From: JBASRP01 sp044866075
Lineage (GTDB): Bacteria > Actinomycetota > AC-67
Assembly: GCA_044866075.1 (NCBI GenBank)
Contig: JBIOTQ010000079.1
Location: forward strand, 1-49,791
DNA length: 49,791 nucleotides
Direction of reading: 5' to 3'
The notes under the pieces were generated by a model that saw only the letters and a list, made by a program, of their open reading frames with translations, did not search any database and was not told the DNA's origin. Positions within the stretch are counted from its first letter, which is position 1. The number at the start of each line of letters is the position of its first letter. Below are positions 34,591 through 43,244 of this stretch, piece after piece. The position numbers and the translations under genes were made by a program.

Positions 34591-35892
34591 ATGATCGAAC
34601 ACACCCTCGAGAAGCTCGAGTCCTGGAGCTGGGACGCCGGCGTCGTCGGTCTCGGCTACGTCGGCCTGCCTCTCGTCGTCACGATGGCCCGCGCCGGTAT
34701 CACCGTCGTCGGGTACGACGTCGATCCAACGGTCGTCGAGTCCCTCTCGGCCGGCGCCTCGCACGTCGACGACGTCGTGGCGGACGATCTCGCGGAGGTC
34801 GCGGCGCGCGTGCGTTTCACCGGCGACCCGATGGATCTCGCGCACCCGGATGTCCTGTTCATTTGCGTCCCGACCCCGCTCGCCGTCGGCAAGCAGCCCG
34901 ACGTGTCGTTCATCACCGGCGCCGCCGAGACGATCCTGGCTGTGCTTCGCGCCGGACATCTCGTGATCCTCGAATCGACGACCTACCCCGGCACCACCGA
35001 GAACACCGTCCTTCCGATCCTCGAACGGTCCGGCCTGAAGCTCGACCTCGACTTCCTGCTGGCGTACTCGCCCGAGCGGATCGATCCCGGGAACGCGTCG
35101 TTCCGAACGTCGAACATCCCGCGCGTGGTCGGCGGCGCATCGGACAAGAGCACCCAGGGGGCAGACCTCGCGTACCGGCGGTTCGTCGAGAAGGTCCACC
35201 CGGTGGCGAACGCCCGAACCGCCGAGATGGCGAAGCTCCTCGAGAACACCTTCCGGTGGGTGAACATCGCGCTCGTCAACGAGCTGTCCTCGGTCGCGCG
35301 GGCGATCGGCGTGAACATATGGGACGTCATCGAGGCGGCGGCCACGAAGCCGTTCGGCTACATGCCGTTCTATCCGGGTCCCGGCGTCGGCGGCCATTGC
35401 ATCCCTCTCGATCCGTTCTATCTGCAGTGGGCCGCTCGCGTGACGGGCGAGGGAACGCGATTCATCGAGCTTGCCGAGTGGGTGAACTCGCGCATGCCGA
35501 GGATCGTCGTGACCCGCGTCGCCGAGGCGTTGAACGAACATGGGAAGCCACTGCGCGGCTCGAAGACTCTCGTTCTGGGCGTGGCGTTCAAGCCGAACGT
35601 CCGGGACTTCCGGGAGTCCCCGTCCATCGACGTCATGCGCGGGTTGCTCGCCGCCGGGGCGAACGTCGCGTACGCCGATCCACATGTCCCCCAGGTGCGC
35701 GGAGTGGGCCTCGAGCTCGACGCGGTCGCCCTGGCTCCGGAGCGGCTGAAAGAGGCGGACTGCGTCGTGATCCTGACAGACCACGACGCCGTCGATTACG
35801 CGACGGTCGCCCGCAACGCCCGGCTGGTCGTCGACACGCGCAATGCCCTCGGACGCCGGGGTCTCGCCGGCGACAACGTTCGCCTGCTCTGA
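34591..35892 (+). CDS. wbpA: UDP-N-acetylglucosamine 6-dehydrogenase (WbpA-like)
   Basis: This 433-aa enzyme closely follows the WbpA pattern: VVGLGYVGLPLVVTMARAG, FICVPTPLAVGKQPDVSF, ESTTYPGTTEN, YSPERIDPGNASF, AEMAKLLENTFRWVNIALV, and catalytic Cys270 in GPGVGGHCIPLDPFYL. The expected reaction is UDP-GlcNAc to UDP-GlcNAcA with two NAD+. It could feed the WbpB/E/D enzymes encoded about 13 kb upstream, or form ManNAcA with the divergent WecB. It is followed eight bases later by a glycosyltransferase. Confidence 0.88.
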   Translation: MIEHTLEKLESWSWDAGVVGLGYVGLPLVVTMARAGITVVGYDVDPTVVESLSAGASHVDDVVADDLAEVAARVRFTGDPMDLAHPDVLFICVPTPLAVGKQPDVSFITGAAETILAVLRAGHLVILESTTYPGTTENTVLPILERSGLKLDLDFLLAYSPERIDPGNASFRTSNIPRVVGGASDKSTQGADLAYRRFVEKVHPVANARTAEMAKLLENTFRWVNIALVNELSSVARAIGVNIWDVIEAAATKPFGYMPFYPGPGVGGHCIPLDPFYLQWAARVTGEGTRFIELAEWVNSRMPRIVVTRVAEALNEHGKPLRGSKTLVLGVAFKPNVRDFRESPSIDVMRGLLAAGANVAYADPHVPQVRGVGLELDAVALAPERLKEADCVVILTDHDAVDYATVARNARLVVDTRNALGRRGLAGDNVRLL

Positions 35893-35900
35893 CGTCCTCG

Positions 35901-37166
35901 ATGCGGATCCTCCACGCCCCCTCCAACACCGCGAACCAAGCGTGGTACGCGGCCAAGGGACTGCGCGCCATCGGTCACGATGTGGAGGTCTGGCAGTACG
36001 GCGAGGCCCGCTTCGGGTTCCCGGCCGACCGCGTCGTCGATACGTCCTCCCGCGATCCGAACGCGATCTGGGAGGCCTTCGTCGAATCGATCGGCCGCTT
36101 CGACGTTTTCCACTTCCATTTCGCCCGATCGCTGATCCCGGACTGGATGCGGGTTCCGTTCCTGTGGGATCTTCCGATCCTGCGCGTACTCGGGAAGAAG
36201 ATCTTCTTCACGTTCCACGGTGTCGACTGCACCGTGCGCGCCATCCACGAACGAACCAATCCCTGGAGCTACTTCCGCTACTCCGACATCGAAGCCGACG
36301 ACGACTTCATCCTCAAGCGAACGCATACGATCCGGACGTACGCCGACGAGATGTTCGTGGTCTCGACCGGATACCTCCCGTTCGTGCCCGACGCGCGGTG
36401 GGTCCCCCGGATCATCGACCTCGGCGAATGGCCCGAGCAACGACCGGAGATCCGGGGCGTCCCGCAGGTCCTCCATATCCCCTCGCGACGGGGCAAGAAG
36501 GGGACGGAGATGATCGTGCGTGGACTCGAAACGCTCCGCGCCGAGGGCCTCGCCTTCGACGTCTCTCTCGTCGAAAACGTCCCGCACGAGGAGGCCAAGA
36601 AGCGCATCCGCGCGGCCGACATCGTCGTCGACAACATCCTGACGGGCGACTACGAGGTCGTTTCGATGGAGACGATGGCGTCCGGTCGCGTCGCCGTCGC
36701 GAACCTGGCCGAGGGCGTATCCGACGCATACGGCGGCAACGTCCCCGTCTACAACGTCGACCCCGCGAACTTCGTCGAGCGGATGCGCGCGCTGATCACG
36801 GACCGAGCGCTGTGTCTCGACCTCGCGGGACGCGGTCGCGCCCACGTCGCGCGACACCACGATGCGCCCGTCGTCGCGGCGACGCTGGCCGAGCGCTACA
36901 CGGCGGCCGAACCGAGGTTCCCGCGCCGCGCGTTCCCCGATTGGATCAGCGCCGGCGACGAGCGGAAACTCGAGGACCTCGATGCGCGCGTGGCGACGGT
37001 CACCGAAGATCCGGCGGCGTTCGCCGAGGCCAACGCTGCACTGCAACGCCGGATCGCCAAGCTCGAGAGGAGCGTCGCCGGCGCCGGCCGGCCGTCGTGG
37101 AAGCGGCTCATCCCGCCGGCCGCGCGCAAGCGCCTGGCCGCGCTGCGCTGGCGGTCGCGCCGATGA
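35901..37166 (+). CDS. glycosyltransferase-like protein with C-terminal coiled coil (paralogue A)
   Basis: This 421-aa protein begins MRILHAPSNTANQAWYAAKGLRAIGHD. It has a GT-B-like plan: FHFHFARSLIPDWM and TFHGVDCTVRAI in the first half, HIPSRRGKKGTEMIVRGLE and VVSMETMASGRVAVAN in the second. The C-terminal 70 residues form a likely coiled coil (ERKLEDLDARVATV, ALQRRIAKLERSV) and end very basic (RKRLAALRWRSRR), perhaps for membrane contact. It is about 60% alike by eye over long stretches to the gene at 38669. Exact family and sugar are unknown. Confidence 0.72.
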   Translation: MRILHAPSNTANQAWYAAKGLRAIGHDVEVWQYGEARFGFPADRVVDTSSRDPNAIWEAFVESIGRFDVFHFHFARSLIPDWMRVPFLWDLPILRVLGKKIFFTFHGVDCTVRAIHERTNPWSYFRYSDIEADDDFILKRTHTIRTYADEMFVVSTGYLPFVPDARWVPRIIDLGEWPEQRPEIRGVPQVLHIPSRRGKKGTEMIVRGLETLRAEGLAFDVSLVENVPHEEAKKRIRAADIVVDNILTGDYEVVSMETMASGRVAVANLAEGVSDAYGGNVPVYNVDPANFVERMRALITDRALCLDLAGRGRAHVARHHDAPVVAATLAERYTAAEPRFPRRAFPDWISAGDERKLEDLDARVATVTEDPAAFAEANAALQRRIAKLERSVAGAGRPSWKRLIPPAARKRLAALRWRSRR

Positions 37167-37172
37167 ACCGCG

Positions 37173-38567
37173 TTAGCGCGCGGCGCCCGAGGCCCGGCGC
37201 AACCCCGTGACCGGGTCGACACCGGCGGCTCCGTCCAGCGCCGGCTTCAGGCCCGCGTAAACGTTTTCGTAGCTGAAGGTGTCCGCGCTCTCTCTCGCGC
37301 GTCGCGCGGTGTCGCGGTACGCGGCCTCGTCGCGCAAAAGTCGGCGGACGGCCTCATCGACGTCGGCGACGCCCGAGACGAGGAATGGATACGAGCTGCC
37401 GAGCATGTCCTCGTGCGCCGTGGTGCGCTGCACGACGACGGGGACGCCGGCGGCGCAATACTCGAGCGTCTTCGACGGCACGACGAGATCGTTCAGCCCT
37501 TCCGCGTACGCCGGATCCCACACGTTCAACGCGACGCCGCCCCCCGCCAGGAGATCCATGACGGCCTCGCGCGCGATCCCGCCGTGCCAGACGAGGCCTG
37601 GCGTCTCCCGGAGGGTCCGCAGGATGCGGCGCCGGTAGTCGGGGTCGTCTTTCTGGGCGGGGATCTTGTCGCCGGCGACGTGGAACTCGAGGTCGGGGTA
37701 CTCGCGCCGCAACGACGCGAAGACGGCCACGAGCTCCTCGAACCGGTAGTGCGGCACGAGCTTTCCCGTGTACAGCAAGCGACGGACGGCCGGCGGCAGC
37801 GGCGCTCCCGCGCGCGACGGGATCGCCGGCGGGATGAGCAGGATCTTGCCGGCGGCCTCCGGGACGAGCCGTTCGACCTCCTCTCGCACGCGATCGGTCT
37901 GGACGACGACGTACCGGGAGGCTCGCGCGATCGCCCGCATGCCGTCGACGTACCCGGCGTCGCGGGTGTCCAGCTCCGGCTCCCAGATGTATGCGGACCA
38001 CAAGCGGCCCGCGAACGATCCCGCGCGCGCGGCGGCGAGGCAGACCCTGTAGCTGCGCAGAATGACGACGTCGAACCGGACGCGCGCGTCCAGCCACCGG
38101 AGCATCCGCATCAATGCTGCAACGTCGAGGCCCTTCGCGCCGAGGCGGAACCGCGCGCTGTCGACGAGAGCGACCCGGTCGAGACGCCGCAACGCATCCG
38201 TGAACACGCCCCGCGTGTCCTCCGCGCGAAGCGGGACGACGATGCCCAGTCGTGCATCCTCGTGGAGAGAGCGGGCGGTCGACTGCAGCCAAACGGAGGA
38301 CCCATCGATCGTGTTGAAGCTCGACGGGCTGTAGAGCGCGACGCGAATCGGTTGGTGGAACGCGCGATGATCCCGGGACGGTTCGCCTGGATGGAGAGCG
38401 ATGCCGGCGAGCGCGCGGACGAACGCGGCGGCGCGGGCGTACGCTCGACGGAGCGGCTGAGAAACCGGCCGCACCCGGCGCCGGAACCTCTTGTCCCAGC
38501 CGCGCGCCTTGCGCATCATCCGCCGCGACGTGAAGCGGATGACGCGCCCGATCCGGCCGGCGGTCAT
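37173..38567 (-). CDS. GT4-like glycosyltransferase, inserted between two paralogues
   Basis: This 464-aa GT-B protein has a basic N-terminal 60 residues (RRMMRKARGWDKRFRRR), then VALYSPSSFNTIDGSSVWLQS. The donor half contains LLYTGKLVPHYRFEELVAVF, FHVAGDKIP and SKTLEYCAAGVPVVVQ. It lies on the minus strand between the two coiled-coil-tailed paralogues. It is six bases from one (convergent) and 101 bases from the other (divergent). ATG 38567 is used; Met18 is a possible alternative. Confidence 0.8.
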   Translation of the reverse strand: MTAGRIGRVIRFTSRRMMRKARGWDKRFRRRVRPVSQPLRRAYARAAAFVRALAGIALHPGEPSRDHRAFHQPIRVALYSPSSFNTIDGSSVWLQSTARSLHEDARLGIVVPLRAEDTRGVFTDALRRLDRVALVDSARFRLGAKGLDVAALMRMLRWLDARVRFDVVILRSYRVCLAAARAGSFAGRLWSAYIWEPELDTRDAGYVDGMRAIARASRYVVVQTDRVREEVERLVPEAAGKILLIPPAIPSRAGAPLPPAVRRLLYTGKLVPHYRFEELVAVFASLRREYPDLEFHVAGDKIPAQKDDPDYRRRILRTLRETPGLVWHGGIAREAVMDLLAGGGVALNVWDPAYAEGLNDLVVPSKTLEYCAAGVPVVVQRTTAHEDMLGSSYPFLVSGVADVDEAVRRLLRDEAAYRDTARRARESADTFSYENVYAGLKPALDGAAGVDPVTGLRRASGAAR

Positions 38568-38668
38568 GATGGCGGAATGCTACGGCATACCGCGGGGCGG
38601 TTCGCGGAGGCCGCCGTTCGGCTCGGGTATCCTCGCCGGGAGACCGCTCGACGGACGACGAGGACACG

Positions 38669-39931
38669 ATGAGGATCCTTCACGCTCCCGCCAACATCGC
38701 GAATCAAGCCTGGTACGCGGCGAAGGGCCTGCGCGCGCTGGGACACGAGGTCGAGGTCTGGGAGTACGACACGAATCGCTTCGGCTTCCCGGTCGACCGC
38801 GCGATCGATACCTCGTCGCACGACACGAAGATGGTCTTCGATCTTCTCAGCGAGGCCATCGAACGCTTCGACGTCTTCCACTTCCACTTCGCCCGCACGT
38901 TGATCCCCTCCTGGGTACCGATGCCGTTCCTGTGGGACCTCCCGTTGCTGCGGATGCTCGGCAAGAAGATCTTCATGACATTCCACGGAAGCGATATCCG
39001 GGTCCGGCGGATCCACGAGGAGTACACGCCGTGGAGCTACTTCCGCTTCTCCGATCTCGACGTCGACGACGACTACATCACGAAGCGAACGCAGGTAATC
39101 CGGACCTACGTCGACCGCATGTTCGTCGTCTCGACGGACTACTTCCCGTTCGTACCCGACGCGGAGTGGATGCCCCGCATCATCGACATGACCGAGTGGC
39201 CCGAACAGCAGCCGGCCATCCGATCGATCCCGCAGGTCCTCCACATCCCGTCTCGGCGGGGGAAGAAGGGAACCGAGATGATCGTCGAAGGGCTCGAGGC
39301 CCTGAAGAGGGAAGGTCTCGCGTTCGATCTGAACCTGGTGGAGGACGTCCCGCACAACGAGGCGCGCAAGCAGATCCAGTCCGCCGACATCGTCGTCGAC
39401 AACGTCCTCACCGGAGACTACGAAGTCGTCTCGATGGAGACCATGGCGTCCAGCCGCGTCGCCGTCTCGTACATATCCGATCCGGTGCTCGACGCGTTCG
39501 GCGACGACGTCCCCCCGGTGTACAACGTGAACCCCGCGAACTTCGTGGATCGCATGCGCGCACTCATAACGGACCGCGACGCCTGCATGAAGCTCGCGCG
39601 TCGCGGACGCGCGCACGTCGCGCGGCTGCACGATGCTCCCGTCGTCGCCGCCGCCCTCGCCGAGCGCTACGCGTCCGACGAACACAAAGGCCCGAGCCGC
39701 ACGTTCCCCGATTGGTTCTCCTCCGGCGACGCGCGCAAGGTCGAGCGCCTCGAAGAACGCGTCGCCACATTGGCGTCGGAACGCGGTCGCCTCCAGAAGA
39801 TCAACGCGGTGCTGCGGGAGCGCGTGGCGAAGATCGATCGCCGGGCCAAGGGCATCGGAGCGGTGAAACGCCTCATACCGGCGCCGGCGCGGACGCGTTT
39901 GCGCGCGCTGCGCAAGCGGCTCGGCGGCTGA
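38669..39931 (+). CDS. glycosyltransferase-like protein with C-terminal coiled coil (paralogue B)
   Basis: This 420-aa duplicate of the protein at 35901 has MRILHAPANIANQAWYAAKG, FHFHFARTLIPSWV, TFHGSDIRVRRIHEE, HIPSRRGKKGTEMIVEGLEA and VVSMETMASSRVAVSY. Like its partner it ends in a coiled coil (KVERLEERVATLASERG, RVAKIDRRAK) and a basic tail (RTRLRALRKRLGG). One difference between the two is HGVDCT versus HGSDIR after the first conserved His, which may reflect different donors. GAGGAC precedes the ATG. Confidence 0.72.
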   Translation: MRILHAPANIANQAWYAAKGLRALGHEVEVWEYDTNRFGFPVDRAIDTSSHDTKMVFDLLSEAIERFDVFHFHFARTLIPSWVPMPFLWDLPLLRMLGKKIFMTFHGSDIRVRRIHEEYTPWSYFRFSDLDVDDDYITKRTQVIRTYVDRMFVVSTDYFPFVPDAEWMPRIIDMTEWPEQQPAIRSIPQVLHIPSRRGKKGTEMIVEGLEALKREGLAFDLNLVEDVPHNEARKQIQSADIVVDNVLTGDYEVVSMETMASSRVAVSYISDPVLDAFGDDVPPVYNVNPANFVDRMRALITDRDACMKLARRGRAHVARLHDAPVVAAALAERYASDEHKGPSRTFPDWFSSGDARKVERLEERVATLASERGRLQKINAVLRERVAKIDRRAKGIGAVKRLIPAPARTRLRALRKRLGG

Positions 39932-39938
39932 GCCGCGG

Positions 39939-41330
39939 TCACCAGAAGGTGTGGAACAGCGCCTCGAGCGCGATCGTTTGCAACGCCGTGAAGACCACGA
40001 GCCCGGCGACGACGCCCGGCCGCCGCCGTCCGCTTCGCTCCTCCCACCGCACGAGCGCCGCCCCGGCGGCCACCGCGATGAACGGATAGGCGAAGTTGCC
40101 GACGCGCTCCGTCTCGCCGCGAAAGTGCGGGGTGAGTGCGGCGATGATCAACGGGATGAAGAGCGCGATCAAGTAGCGGGGCCGCTCGAAGACGAGCTCG
40201 CGGAGCGCGAGCGCCGCGATCGGGAGCCCGGCGAAGGTCAGCCAGACCGCCGGATCGCCGAAGAACCAGAACCATGCGGAACGCCCGCTCAAACGCGGGA
40301 CGAGCTCGTAACCCGCGCGGTAGCTCGCGACGAGGTCGTACCCGATCCCCACCCGCAGGACGGCAAGCCCGACGAGGAATCCCCCGGCCGCTGTGGCCAA
40401 CGGGCGGATGGCGCCGATAACGCCTCGTGTCAGGAGCGTGTACAGCCCCGCGAACGCGACGATCCACAAGAAGCCGTAGGTCATGAACGACGTGACGGCC
40501 AGTGCTGCCCCGCCGAGGAACGCCCAGGGAAGCCGTCCGTTCGGGGAGAGCCCCCAGACGAGCAGCGCGCTGCTTCCGACGAGGAGCGCGCCGAACACCG
40601 CATCGAGCGATGTGAACGTGAACATGACGATCCCGGGCGCCGCCGCAAGCAGGAGGACCGCGAACAGCGCGGCGCGCTCGCCGGCGAGGCGACGCGCGAG
40701 GAACCAGGCCCCCACGAGCGTGAGGCTCGACATGACGGCGAGCGCGAGCGCCCGAGGAACGAGATGGCGGGGCGAGAGCGATTGGAGGAAGGACAGAAGC
40801 ACGAGGGGTCCGGGGGGATGATCGCGGGAGTGGACCGACTGGAGCGTGTGCGCGATCTCGGGGAAGTCCTCCACGAATCGCCGCACCCCGAGCGATCGAA
40901 CAGTCTTCACGTCCACCTGGTAGTCGGGGTACTTCGTGCGCTGAACGGGATCGACGAGCGCGGATCGCTCGCCGTTGACGAAGGCGACGGCGGCCCCGAA
41001 AACGAGGAGAGCCGCCAGCGCGGCCGGCAACAGGACGCGCAGCCGGACGCGTTCCCCGCGCGCGGCGAGCAGCGCCCCCAGCCCGATGACCGCCGCCAGC
41101 ACCAGAGCGACGACACCCCAACTCGTGAAGCTCGGCCGGAACAGGCCGTAGATCGGAGGCTTGTCCGAGAGACCGACGCCGCGACGGCCGGCTTCGCTGC
41201 CGGCGCTGAAGAAGTCGAACGCGAACAGGCCGGCTCCGACGAGCGTGAGGGTCGCGGCGAGCGACCACCAGGCGCGCCGGGGCGAGAGGTCGAGCGAGGG
41301 GTGCGGCGTCTCGTCGATCGTGTCCGTCAT
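39939..41330 (-). CDS. polytopic membrane glycosyltransferase (GT39/PMT-like)
   Basis: This 463-aa protein has about ten membrane helices. The first outer loop carries charged residues (RTKYPDYQVDVKTVRSLG, then VHSRDHPPGPLVLLSFLQ), matching the PMT/ArnT-type arrangement in which an acidic residue near the first loop and a HPPG turn are conserved. Such enzymes take sugars from polyprenyl-phosphate donors and act outside the cytoplasm. The donor and acceptor are unknown. It ends seven bases from the convergent paralogue B and follows the GT2-methyltransferase gene on the same strand. Confidence 0.78.
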   Translation of the reverse strand: MTDTIDETPHPSLDLSPRRAWWSLAATLTLVGAGLFAFDFFSAGSEAGRRGVGLSDKPPIYGLFRPSFTSWGVVALVLAAVIGLGALLAARGERVRLRVLLPAALAALLVFGAAVAFVNGERSALVDPVQRTKYPDYQVDVKTVRSLGVRRFVEDFPEIAHTLQSVHSRDHPPGPLVLLSFLQSLSPRHLVPRALALAVMSSLTLVGAWFLARRLAGERAALFAVLLLAAAPGIVMFTFTSLDAVFGALLVGSSALLVWGLSPNGRLPWAFLGGAALAVTSFMTYGFLWIVAFAGLYTLLTRGVIGAIRPLATAAGGFLVGLAVLRVGIGYDLVASYRAGYELVPRLSGRSAWFWFFGDPAVWLTFAGLPIAALALRELVFERPRYLIALFIPLIIAALTPHFRGETERVGNFAYPFIAVAAGAALVRWEERSGRRRPGVVAGLVVFTALQTIALEALFHTFW

Positions 41331-41349
41331 GCCACCGCGAACGCCGGCC

Positions 41350-43017
41350 TCACGAGCGGGAGTCCGGACGCGCGGCGACGAACGCGATGTCTCCGAGCCA
41401 GCCGAGCGGGATCTTCGGATCCGCCAGCTCGGTGAGACGCGAGAGGAGCTCGGCGCCCCCGACGCTCCCCGCCGCGCGGTGGAGGACGTAGGAAAGGTGG
41501 AACGAACGCGGGACGATCTGCCACTCCACCATCCGGAACCCGCCGCGCTCGAGCGTCGCGTGCAGCGTCTCCGGCGAGAAGTAGTGAAGGTGCGACCGGA
41601 TGAACCACGGCCAGTTCCCGTCCCGCATCCGGGCGTGGATCCCCGCCAGGTTCACGGTTGACAGCACCAAGATCCCTTCGTCGTCGATGACGCGCCGCAG
41701 ACGGGAGAGACCCTCGACGGGATCGGACAGGTGCTCGAGAACGTCGAGCATCACGACGGCATCGGCGCTGCCATCCGGATCCTCCAGCTCCTCGATCGTT
41801 CCCTGCCGGAGAGCCACGTCGTAGCGGCTGATCCCCTCCTGGACCGCCCACTTGGACGGCTCGACGCCGCGCACGTCCCATCCGAGATCCCGGGCGACGG
41901 AGAGGAACAAACCCACGTTCGATCCGATCTCGAGCAGCCGCTTGCCGGGGACCGTGTATCCCGCCATCGCCCGGCCGATCCACCCGAAGAGCTCCCGGCG
42001 AGCGGTCTCTTCCGCGAGATACATCTCGTCCACGACCTGCGTGTAGCCCTCCACGATCTCCTCGTGCGCGATCGTCGGGATAGCCGACACCATCCCACAG
42101 CGCCGGCATTGAACGATGTCGTCGTGTTGCGAGATCGCGGACGTCGTACAGCGGAATTCCTCCATCGGAACGTCGCCGCTCGCGTTCGACGGATACACGA
42201 GGATCTGCTCGTGGCCGCCGCACAGGATGCATTCCCTCTCGACGGACGGCCCGAACCGCGGCCGCCGGCCGCGGCGTCGCGAGGCGTTCGCCACGGGCGA
42301 ACGGCGTCCGCGGCGGCCCTTCCTCGCGAACTGCTGCGCCGCGTACGAGACGCCGTGCGTCACGTACCGGATCGACCGTCCGATCGGGATCGACGACGAC
42401 TCGGCCGTGTAGCGGGTCATGATCGGCACCTCGACGACGCGCTGCCCGCCCATCACCGCGTCGATGAGCATCTGCGAGTCGAACATGAAGTCGTCGGAGT
42501 AGTTGAGGAACGGCATCGACAGCAGGCACCGTCGCGTGTACGCGCGCAGCCCGGAGTGCATGTCGGTGAAACGCGCTCCGATGAACATGTTCTCGACCGT
42601 CGTCGTCACGCGGTTCCCGAGGTAGCGATAGAGCGGCATCCCTCCGCCGACCGGATCCCCCAGCCCCGCGAAACGGGAGCCGAACGTCATGTCGGCATCG
42701 CCGGCGAGGATCGGCGCGATCAGCAGCGGCACGGCCTTCGGGTCGTACTGATAGTCGGGATGCAGCATGACGACGATGTCGGCGCCCTCGCGTAGTGCCT
42801 CGGTGTAGCAGGTCTTCTGGTTGCCCCCGTACCCGCGGTTCTCCTTGTGCACGAACACGCTGATGCCGAGCTCTCGTGCGAGGCGGACCGTGTCGTCGGG
42901 GCTCGCGTCGTCGACCAGGATGAGTTGATCCGCGACCCCCGCGGGGATGTCGGCGACGGTGCGCTCGAGCGTCCGCTCGGCACGGTAGGCCGGCATCGTT
43001 ATGATCACCTTCGGCAC
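41350..43017 (-). CDS. fusion of a GT2 glycosyltransferase and a zinc-binding methyltransferase
   Basis: This 555-aa protein has two domains. Residues 1 to about 235 form a GT2/dolichyl-phosphate-sugar-synthase-like domain (IITMPAYRAERTLERTV, LVDDASPDDT, MLHPDYQYDP, GSRFAGLGDP). A very basic linker (GRRGRRSPVANASRRRGRR) joins it to a methyltransferase half. There are two Cys pairs (ECILCGG near 262, CRRCGM near 305), then motif I RLLEIGSNVGLFLSVA near 360 and VMLDVLEHLSDP near 424. The second GTG (43017) is chosen because the first (43023) lies inside the Shine-Dalgarno. The fusion implies coupled sugar activation and methylation. Confidence 0.85.
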   Translation of the reverse strand: MPKVIITMPAYRAERTLERTVADIPAGVADQLILVDDASPDDTVRLARELGISVFVHKENRGYGGNQKTCYTEALREGADIVVMLHPDYQYDPKAVPLLIAPILAGDADMTFGSRFAGLGDPVGGGMPLYRYLGNRVTTTVENMFIGARFTDMHSGLRAYTRRCLLSMPFLNYSDDFMFDSQMLIDAVMGGQRVVEVPIMTRYTAESSSIPIGRSIRYVTHGVSYAAQQFARKGRRGRRSPVANASRRRGRRPRFGPSVERECILCGGHEQILVYPSNASGDVPMEEFRCTTSAISQHDDIVQCRRCGMVSAIPTIAHEEIVEGYTQVVDEMYLAEETARRELFGWIGRAMAGYTVPGKRLLEIGSNVGLFLSVARDLGWDVRGVEPSKWAVQEGISRYDVALRQGTIEELEDPDGSADAVVMLDVLEHLSDPVEGLSRLRRVIDDEGILVLSTVNLAGIHARMRDGNWPWFIRSHLHYFSPETLHATLERGGFRMVEWQIVPRSFHLSYVLHRAAGSVGGAELLSRLTELADPKIPLGWLGDIAFVAARPDSRS

Positions 43018-43022
43018 GGTCA

Positions 43023-43029
43023 CTCCTTT
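43023..43029 (-). promoter_or_regulatory. ribosome binding site deciding the GT2-methyltransferase start
   Basis: AAAGGAG on the minus strand overlaps the first possible GTG (43023) and lies five bases before the next GTG (43017), which is therefore the likely start. Confidence 0.65.
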
Positions 43030-43136
43030 CGGGCGGCGCCCATCCTAGAGGGTGACGTTGGGTGGGTCCCGTCGCCGCGGAGCGGCACAGCGGCAGCGGA
43101 TCGATCTGCGGTTCTGTCAACTGTTGTTAAGAAGAG

Positions 43137-43166
43137 TTGAAAGTGTGACACCAGACCTCATCTAAA
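43137..43166 (+). promoter_or_regulatory. promoter of the SpoIID/LytB gene
   Basis: TTGAAA (43137-43142) and TCTAAA (43161-43166), separated by 18 bases, lie in an A/T-richer patch. The predicted leader is about 70 bases and holds a weak inverted repeat (CGGAAT 43174-43179, ATTCCG 43206-43211) and AAGGGGGG six bases before GTG 43245. Just upstream, TCAACT/AGTTGA (43117-43140) is a possible operator. Confidence 0.4.
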
Positions 43167-43244
43167 GAGCCGCCGGAATCGCGTCGAACTCCCTCAAGAG
43201 GATTCATTCCGCCGCAGGCAGCTATCGGACAAGGGGGGACCACC

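Noticed and set aside
43167..43244. Possible riboswitch (c-di-AMP or c-di-GMP type) in the leader of the SpoIID gene
   Set aside because: None of the conserved core strings of these riboswitches could be found, and the leader is too short.
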